From: DAOVGU01 sp030637775 [NCBI: bacterium] | Lineage (GTDB): Bacteria > Ratteibacteria > UBA8468 | Direction: 5' to 3' | Length of the DNA: 9,878 bases | Assembly: GCA_030637775.1 (NCBI GenBank) | Contig: DAOWFY010000008.1 | Span: 1 to 9,878 of the forward strand | Shown here: one piece after another, positions 5,623 through 9,878 of the stretch | Position numbering within the stretch: the stretch's first letter is position 1 | How the letters are laid out: each line of letters starts with the position of its first letter | Program-made: the position numbers and the translations under genes | The notes under the pieces: model-generated | What the model was told of the DNA's origin: nothing | Seen by the model: only the letters and a program-made list of their open reading frames with translations | Database searches by the model: none

Positions 5623-6809
5623 TATTCATCGGCGGTGGTAATTCTAAGGATCTCTTCCACGCTTGTCTCTCCCGAAAGAACTTTCCTGATCCCATCTTCC
5701 CGCATCGTCCTCATCCCAAGTTCCCGCGCTTTTTTCCTGATCTCAGATTCCGGCCTCTTCTTCATAATTAATTCTTTAATCTCTCTCTCTAAAGGAATGA
5801 CCTCAATAATCGCTAGCCGGCCTGAATAACCGGAGTTCTGGCAGATGCTGCAGCCTTTTGGCCGGTAGAAGATCTGCTCTTTTTTGGTCTTATTAATCTT
5901 TAAACTCTGCAAGATTTTTTCTCCTGGTTGATACCCTTCTCGGCAATGACGACAGAGTTTTCTCACCAGCCTTTGGGCCACCACCAAAAGCACGCAACTG
6001 GTAATTAAGAAGGGCTCTGCTCCCATATTGATCAGCCTGGTAATTGCTCCCGCCGCATCCATTGAATGGAAACTGGAGAACACCAAATGTCCCGTGAGAG
6101 CAGCCTTGATCGCAATATCTACTGTAGCTGCATCCCTGATCTCACCCACCATAATGATATCGGGATCCTGACGCAGAATTGACCTTAAAGAGCTGGCAAA
6201 GGTCAGTTTAATCGCAGGATTGATTGCCACCTGATTGATACCGGTAATTTCATACTCTACCGGGTCTTCGGTTGAGGTGATATTTACTTCCGGTTTGTCG
6301 ACCAGGTGTAAGAGGGAATAAAGGGTAGTTGTCTTACCACATCCCGTAGGACCACAGATAAGAATCATTCCATGAGGATGTCTTATTGCTTCCCGCAACT
6401 TTCTTACCTCTCTCTGCTCAAAACCAAGTTTTTCGATATCAAACATCAAAGTGCTCTTATCCAGGATACGGAGAGCAATCTTCTCTCCTAAGGAGGAGGG
6501 AATAACCGAGACGCGGAAGTCAACATTTCTTCCTCCCACTCTTAGTTTAAATCTTCCGTCCTGAGGCAACCTCTTTTCGGCAATATTAAGTTTTGCCATT
6601 ACCTTAATCCGAATCAAAAGTTGAGAATGGATTGAGGCGGGTGGATTAAAACCCTCCCTTAAGAGGCCGTCAACACGATAGCGAATACGAAGACTCTTCT
6701 CCAATGGCTCAATTAAGATATCAGAAGCCTTTCTTTTAATTCCCTCAACAAGAATAGAATCGGTCAATCTTACTACGGGATTTTCCTCAATCCCCTTTTC
6801 TATGGCCAT
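5622..6809 (-). CDS. PilB/GspE-type pilus extension ATPase core, lacking its own N-terminal domain
   Basis: 395 residues; family members are usually 550-600, and the missing part is the preceding MshEN protein. The protein opens at ENPVVRLTDSILVEGIKRKASDI, the normal start of the core's N2 domain. It then has LPQDGRFKLRVGGRNVDFRVSV (about 81-102), Walker A GPTGCGKTT (153-161), Asp box STEDPVEY (179-186), Walker B DIIMVGEIRD (217-226, Glu 223) and a tetracysteine zinc motif CRHC...CSIC (286, 289, 320, 323). The His box reads SSFHSMDA (245-252) instead of STLHTNDA, a noticeable departure, although the His is kept. Residues needed for ATP hydrolysis are otherwise present, so the domain looks functional. 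The ATG at 6809 has no Shine-Dalgarno sequence (upstream is A/T only), so expression probably relies on coupling or frameshifting from the upstream gene. Its TAA stop touches a large palindrome. Confidence 0.85.
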   Translation of the reverse strand: MAIEKGIEENPVVRLTDSILVEGIKRKASDILIEPLEKSLRIRYRVDGLLREGFNPPASIHSQLLIRIKVMAKLNIAEKRLPQDGRFKLRVGGRNVDFRVSVIPSSLGEKIALRILDKSTLMFDIEKLGFEQREVRKLREAIRHPHGMILICGPTGCGKTTTLYSLLHLVDKPEVNITSTEDPVEYEITGINQVAINPAIKLTFASSLRSILRQDPDIIMVGEIRDAATVDIAIKAALTGHLVFSSFHSMDAAGAITRLINMGAEPFLITSCVLLVVAQRLVRKLCRHCREGYQPGEKILQSLKINKTKKEQIFYRPKGCSICQNSGYSGRLAIIEVIPLEREIKELIMKKRPESEIRKKARELGMRTMREDGIRKVLSGETSVEEILRITTADE

Positions 6810-7257
6810 CTATATTTTTATAATATTTTTCTATCGCTTTCTTAATCTGGGAGGAAGTAGCGATAAAGATTTTTACCTTATGTTTACTAATCTCTTCTAT
6901 TTTTTTTGTGGTCTCTTCGTCGAAGGGATCGGCCATAATGACCAGAAGAGAATTGTCACTGATATCCACCGGGATGAAACAGTTATCAAGAACTAACTCC
7001 ATTGGAATAAGTTTGATTACTTTCTTATCAATATTATAATTATCTGGAGAAAGGTAGGGGATATTATATTGAGTAAGAATGGCCTCAATAATTTCTTCCT
7101 CGGTAGTATAGCCCAATCTGCAGAGGATCTCTCCGGTTAGACCTCCATCCCGGCGCTGCAAGTAAAGGACCTCCTTCAGTTGCTCTTTGGTAATTATTCC
7201 CTTGGCGATTAAGATTTGACCAATCTTATCTCTTGATATCCGTTCAAATCGAGCCAT
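6787..7257 (-). CDS. Stand-alone MshEN/T2SSE_N domain: N-terminal half of a split PilB/GspE ATPase
   Basis: 156 residues that match only the N-terminal regulatory domain of GspE/PilB ATPases. A double motif of the form (K/R)IGxILIxxGxITxxQLxxxLxxQ (about 11-35) and GEILCRLGYTTEEEIIEAI (42-60) is followed by a strand-rich half (IKLIPMELV, LLVIMADPFDEE) ending at KKAIEKYYKN. MshEN domains bind cyclic di-GMP in several secretion and pilus ATPases; the usual first Arg of the motif is Lys here, so binding is uncertain. There is no P-loop. The next gene begins exactly where the family's ATPase core should begin, in the +1 frame, overlapping by 23 bases at an AAAAGGGG run (6799-6792). The start has AAAGGA just upstream and forms TAATG with the pilT stop. 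This is either a real gene fission, a programmed +1 frameshift, or a one-base indel in the run. Confidence 0.8.
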   Translation of the reverse strand: MARFERISRDKIGQILIAKGIITKEQLKEVLYLQRRDGGLTGEILCRLGYTTEEEIIEAILTQYNIPYLSPDNYNIDKKVIKLIPMELVLDNCFIPVDISDNSLLVIMADPFDEETTKKIEEISKHKVKIFIATSSQIKKAIEKYYKNIDGHRKGD

Positions 7258-8318
7258 TATCCTTTAAATAGCCTTCTTAAATCCTCGGGATCTAAGCTTC
7301 TCTCCAATGCTTGCTGCTGACTGATTAAGTGGCGCTGGACAAGTTCGTAGAGGGACTGGTTCATCGTTCTCATCCCGAACTTCCCTCCCGTCTGAATAAC
7401 GGAATAGAGTTGATGAGTTTTACTCTCGCGGATCATGCTGCGGATCGCCGGGGTTATCACCATTACCTCCAAAGCAAGAACTCTTCCCTTTTCATCGGCG
7501 CGGGGGATAAGTTGCTGGGAAAGTATCGCCTGGAGAACAAAGGAAAGCTGAATCCGAATTTGATTCTGCTGGTGAGGAGGGAAGACATCGATCAGCCGAT
7601 TGATTGATTGGGTAGCATCATTGGTATGCAAGGTGGCAAAGACTAAATGTCCGGTCTCGGCCGCAGTGAGAGCGATAGCCATCGTCTCCAAATCCCTCAT
7701 CTCTCCAATAAGGATAACATCAGGATCCTGCCGGAGCACATACTTTAAGGCATTGACAAAGGAATGGGTATCCGTGCCTATCTCCCTTTGATTGACCAGA
7801 GCCTTTTTATGAGTATGAACATATTCAATGGGATCCTCTACGGTGATGATATGGCAGGGACGATTTTCATTGATGCGGTCAATCATTGAAGCAAGAGTGG
7901 TCGATTTTCCACTTCCGGTAGCCCCGGTAACTAAAACAAGCCCCTTGGGAAGTTTCGTCAGGCTGGTAGTTACCTCTACCGGTAACCCTAACTCCTCAAA
8001 TGTTTTAATTTTATAAGGAATGGCTCTGATGGCTACCGCAATTGAGTCCTTCTGCTTAAAGACATTGACGCGAAACCTTGATACATCTTTAATCCCAAAG
8101 GAGAGATCAAGTTCATCCTCTCTCTCAAATACTTTACGTTGCTCCTCACTCATAATAGAGTAAGCAAGCTCCTTAGTATCGACATCGGATAAGGGCTTAT
8201 TCCCCAAAGGAATGAGTTTCTCATTGATGCGGATGACCGGAGGAGAATCCACAGCAAGATGAAGGTCGGAAGCATCCCTCTCAATTGTCTTTCTTAAAAG
8301 TTCCTCTAATTTAATCAT
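7257..8318 (-). CDS. pilT: PilT-type twitching motility (pilus retraction) ATPase
   Basis: 353 residues, the normal PilT length. The N-terminal PAS-like domain has the ASDLHLAVDSPPVIRI signature (about 16-31). The RecA-like core has Walker A GATGSGKST (132-140), the Asp box TVEDPIEY (159-166), atypical Walker B VILIGEMRDLET (201-212, catalytic Glu 206) and the His box ATLHTNDA (228-235). The C-terminal region has AIRSMIRESK (291-300), matching the AIRNLIRE motif that marks PilT and is needed for retraction. No zinc-binding cysteines are present, as expected. PilT is a cytoplasmic hexamer that disassembles the pilus at the inner membrane through PilC. The ATG overlaps the GGDEF gene's stop (ATGA) and has GAGAGG upstream. 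The TAA stop overlaps the next start (TAATG). It could be a PilU paralogue, but position and motif favour PilT. Confidence 0.95.
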   Translation of the reverse strand: MIKLEELLRKTIERDASDLHLAVDSPPVIRINEKLIPLGNKPLSDVDTKELAYSIMSEEQRKVFEREDELDLSFGIKDVSRFRVNVFKQKDSIAVAIRAIPYKIKTFEELGLPVEVTTSLTKLPKGLVLVTGATGSGKSTTLASMIDRINENRPCHIITVEDPIEYVHTHKKALVNQREIGTDTHSFVNALKYVLRQDPDVILIGEMRDLETMAIALTAAETGHLVFATLHTNDATQSINRLIDVFPPHQQNQIRIQLSFVLQAILSQQLIPRADEKGRVLALEVMVITPAIRSMIRESKTHQLYSVIQTGGKFGMRTMNQSLYELVQRHLISQQQALERSLDPEDLRRLFKG

Positions 8319-9103
8319 CTTAACCTCTCCATTACTTTTTGTGAAAGTTGCTCGGAACCTGTGCCATCGGCCGGGCAGACAACAAAAGCAAACTTGACCC
8401 TCGCTTCTTTGATAGTTTCTTTGGCATAATCGAAGGTGTAGCTCTTAATTCTTTTCTTGATAATCTCGATAAATGATTTGATTTGAGTCGTTGTTTTTCC
8501 GGGAAGGATAATCGCTAATTTATCCGGCTCATACCTGATTAAGCGATCCTCCTCCTCTAAATTTCCAATAAGAATCTGACCAAAATCAATCAAGAGACTG
8601 TTGACGATATCCCGGTCATATTTCCTTAAATAATCATCATAATCAATAATCTGAAGCAGAACTAAACCGCAAGGTCTTTGAGAGGAAATTGATTTCTCCA
8701 ATTCCTGATGAAAAGCGGTTTCAAAGAAGGTGCGGGAGTGCAGTCCCGTCGCCTTATCGAGAATCTCAAGCCTGCCCCCCATAATTTTAAGAACCTCATT
8801 GAGTTGCTTTAATTCATCCTTGCCTATTTTTGTAAACCTATCCCCATTAACCATTGTTCGCGCCAGCCGATGAAGCCTTAAAATGGAGGAGGTAATCTCG
8901 CCAATAAGGTAGATTCCTAAGATGGAGCAGACAATGGCAATAAGAAGAAGCACACTTGCTCGGGCAGGCATTATTGCTCCAAGATAGAAAAGGACAATAT
9001 AGCCGACAATCAAAAGAGGAATGGTGGACATCAGTGCGATCGCAATTCCAATTTTGTGTCTTAGTCCCTGCGAAACAAGGCTAAACTGATTTTCCTTTTT
9101 CAC
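8315..9103 (-). CDS. Membrane protein with HAMP-like linker and degenerate GGDEF domain
   Basis: First gene of the pilus operon (262 residues), starting at GTG with AAGGAG 5 bases upstream. Two transmembrane helices (about 18-42 and 49-68) flank a very short loop, so there is no real sensor domain outside the membrane. A HAMP-like amphipathic linker follows (about 69-115), then a GGDEF-type domain (about 116-262) recognisable from the KATGLHSRTFFETAF start (compare DxLTGLxNRRxF) and RYxxDxLAIILPG. The active-site signature is lost: the GGDEF position reads E192-P193-D194-K195-L196. One metal-binding-like Asp (D154) remains, but the usual substrate Asn/His region reads YDDYLRKYDRD. It should therefore not make cyclic di-GMP; family members of this kind act as GTP/c-di-GMP sensors or scaffolds. 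It overlaps pilT by ATGA, so the two are translationally coupled and a role in controlling pilus motors is a reasonable inference. Confidence 0.8.
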   Translation of the reverse strand: MKKENQFSLVSQGLRHKIGIAIALMSTIPLLIVGYIVLFYLGAIMPARASVLLLIAIVCSILGIYLIGEITSSILRLHRLARTMVNGDRFTKIGKDELKQLNEVLKIMGGRLEILDKATGLHSRTFFETAFHQELEKSISSQRPCGLVLLQIIDYDDYLRKYDRDIVNSLLIDFGQILIGNLEEEDRLIRYEPDKLAIILPGKTTTQIKSFIEIIKKRIKSYTFDYAKETIKEARVKFAFVVCPADGTGSEQLSQKVMERLR

Positions 9104-9126
9104 TATATCTCCTTATTTAAACACAG

Positions 9127-9156
9127 ATTATACCATATTTTCCATTCATTAATCAA
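9127..9156 (-). promoter_or_regulatory. Sigma70-type promoter for the pilus operon
   Basis: The minus strand carries TTGATT (9156-9151), an 18-base spacer and a perfect TATAAT (9132-9127). The predicted start of transcription is near 9120, giving a leader of only about 17 bases before the GTG start at 9103. That leader contains the AAGGAG ribosome binding site (9114-9109). The -35 overlaps the T tract of the preceding terminator. The leader is too short to hold a riboswitch. Confidence 0.75.
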
Positions 9157-9185
9157 AAAAAATAATGCGAGGCTTTATGCCTCGC
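9155..9185 (-). terminator. Intrinsic terminator of the upstream unit
   Basis: On the minus strand a perfect 7-bp stem GCGAGGC/GCCTCGC (9167-9173 with 9179-9185, 5-base loop) is followed after ATTA by a run of eight T (9162-9155). This is a textbook Rho-independent terminator. It lies after the small membrane protein gene and directly before the promoter of the pilus operon, so it insulates the two units. Confidence 0.8.
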
Positions 9186-9337
9186 TGATTCAATGGCGAC
9201 GAAAACCCTGCTCGATAAACCGAGCGACTACAAAAAAATCTGTAGATGCCTGATTTGCTACATGCCTAACCTGAAAAACTGATTACGCATATTGCTACTG
9301 AAGTAAGCAGATAATATAGTGTCGCAATTTATCAGGC
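9186..9337. other. Non-coding gap with a cluster of small hairpins
   Basis: I see no gene in the 234 bases between the small membrane protein and the GGDEF gene (9104-9337). Besides the terminator and promoter listed separately, this part holds short inverted repeats. GCTCG/CGAGC (9210-9214 with 9221-9225) encloses an ATAAAC loop. CTACA (9228-9232) can pair with TGTAG (9241-9245), but that TGTAG can also pair with CTACA at 9258-9262, so the two are mutually exclusive. ATGCC is directly repeated at 9246 and 9262. The structure resembles mosaic palindromic intergenic repeats. It could also be a structured 3' UTR of the upstream unit. Confidence 0.4.
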
Positions 9338-9628
9338 TTATCCAGTAGGGATACCTCGGTCCTTTCGCTGGGCTTCTCTTTTTCTCTCTTCCTCAAAATC
9401 CTCTATTCCTTCTACCTCCGGGGATATTGGCTCGTAATCGGAAGGAATGGTAACTTTCTTTTCAGGTCTAATTACTCTTTCTGCTTCTTTTTCCTGAAAA
9501 ATTTCTGGCTTAACCGCTTTTTCCTCGGAGACTTTCTTTGCAGACTTCAATCCTACAGAATAAAGCCATATTCCAAGAACTAAAAGAACAAAAATTACCA
9601 AAATCCACCAAATTTTCTTATTATCCAT
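9338..9628 (-). CDS. Small single-pass membrane protein of unknown function
   Basis: I do not recognise this as a named family. From the preferred start the protein is about 96 residues: a short Lys-rich N-terminus (MDNKKIWW), one transmembrane helix of about 20 residues rich in I/V/L, a basic stretch just after it (KSAKK), then a highly charged Glu/Lys/Arg/Pro tail ending KDRGIPTG. This suggests a membrane anchor with a flexible charged tail. The frame is open further upstream, with in-frame ATGs at 9688, 9670 and 9658, but those starts overlap the end of the preceding PilX-like gene (stop at 9645). The ATG at 9628 starts 16 bases after that stop and has an AGGAG about 12 bases upstream, so it is preferred, with limited certainty. 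Close spacing to the PilX-like gene and the terminator downstream indicate that it is the last gene of that unit. A pilus-linked role is inference from position only. Confidence 0.55.
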   Translation of the reverse strand: MDNKKIWWILVIFVLLVLGIWLYSVGLKSAKKVSEEKAVKPEIFQEKEAERVIRPEKKVTIPSDYEPISPEVEGIEDFEEERKREAQRKDRGIPTG

Positions 9629-9644
9629 TTTTACATTTTTCTCC

Positions 9645-9878
9645 TCATTCTCCTTCATCTCTCCAATCATTGAATAAGTCTTCGTCAAGAATTGTCAGAT
9701 AATGGGGTGGTATAAGCGCCAGTAAATTATCATCATAGTAATAGTCGCGGTCAGTATAGCCATGTCCGGAAGTGCTGGCAAAATAGGAAAGTTGCGAGGT
9801 GCATAGCGAACCTCTGATGATTAACTGACCTTTTGCCTGGGAGAGTGCACAGTAAGCCTTGCCGGTTCGGGCAATCAT
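9645..9878 (-). CDS. C-terminal fragment of a PilX-like pilus assembly protein (gene continues past the window)
   Basis: Only the last 77 codons are visible. The reading frame is open to the window edge, and the methionine there is probably internal. The fragment has the layout of the C-terminus of PilX-like minor pilin/pilus-associated proteins: a hydrophobic turn-rich stretch (GQLIIRGSLCTSQLSYFA, i.e. a 'deposit/strand' repeat), a Gly-rich loop, then the tyrosine-rich YYYDDNLLALIPPHYL segment. A Y-D-x-x-L-L...PP-aromatic pattern is typical of this family's end. It finishes with an acidic tail (DWRDEGE) and a TGA stop. The presumed role is as a minor pilin or fibre-tip component. It lies upstream of, and is separated by a terminator from, the pilus operon that fills most of the window, so it probably belongs to a neighbouring pilus-related unit. 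The family assignment is from recognised pattern only; the diagnostic N-terminal half is outside the window. Confidence 0.6.
   Translation of the reverse strand: MIARTGKAYCALSQAKGQLIIRGSLCTSQLSYFASTSGHGYTDRDYYYDDNLLALIPPHYLTILDEDLFNDWRDEGE

Noticed and set aside
6792-6799. AAAAGGGG as a classical -1 frameshift heptamer
   Set aside because: The downstream core is in the +1 frame, and A AAA GGG does not fit the X XXY YYZ rule. Only a +1 slip on GGGG is consistent.
9104-9337. Cyclic di-GMP riboswitch upstream of the GGDEF gene
   Set aside because: I could not find the conserved GEMM layout, and the predicted promoter leaves only about 17 bases of leader. The hairpins upstream belong to the 3' side of the previous unit.
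9338-9688. Longest start (ATG at 9688) for the small membrane protein
   Set aside because: It would overlap the preceding gene by 44 bases and lacks a ribosome binding site. A start at 9628, after the upstream stop, fits better, though 9658 remains possible.

Overview
All recognisable genes in this window lie on the minus strand, so transcription runs from high to low coordinates. The core is a type IV pilus assembly operon (roughly 9103 down to 172). In transcription order it encodes a membrane protein with a degenerate GGDEF domain, a PilT-type retraction ATPase, a stand-alone MshEN-type domain followed by a GspE/PilB ATPase core (together one split extension ATPase), an intact PilB/GspE ATPase, the PilC/GspF platform protein, and three pilin-like proteins (PilV-like, PilW-like, PilX-like). 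The order and the start/stop overlaps (ATGA, TAATG, TAA-2-ATG) indicate one co-transcribed, translationally coupled unit.

Right edge (9338-9878): the C-terminal part of a second PilX-like protein that continues beyond the window, then a small single-pass membrane protein. A 234-base gap (9104-9337) follows. It holds a cluster of small hairpins, a good intrinsic terminator for the upstream unit, and a near-consensus sigma70 promoter for the pilus operon whose -35 lies in the terminator's T tract. Left edge (1-171): after the PilX-like gene there is a second near-consensus promoter, a leader of about 95 bases with mutually exclusive GGAG/CTCC pairings, and a strong ribosome binding site at the very edge. 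The next gene apparently starts just outside.

The unusual content is in the repeats. Two copies of a 131-137-base imperfect palindromic element (1312-1448 and 1991-2122) share a 36-base identical block, and their hairpins differ by compensatory changes. One copy is intergenic. The other sits in frame inside the leader peptide of the PilW-like prepilin, so its translation should be removed by prepilin peptidase. A different, perfect 26+26 palindrome fills the whole gap between the two extension ATPase genes. The first of those ATPases is split at an AAAAGGGG run, where a single +1 shift would restore a full-length protein.

Organism: a bacterium with type IV pili, moderate GC content, very tight gene packing and many short palindromic intergenic repeats. 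This style is common in genomes of uncultured candidate phyla, but the window has no marker that fixes the lineage, so I do not name one. Working together, the ATPases (split PilB-like, PilB, PilT) would drive pilin polymerisation and retraction through PilC, and the minor pilins would prime or cap the fibre. The degenerate GGDEF protein and the MshEN domains hint at, but do not prove, regulation by cyclic di-GMP.
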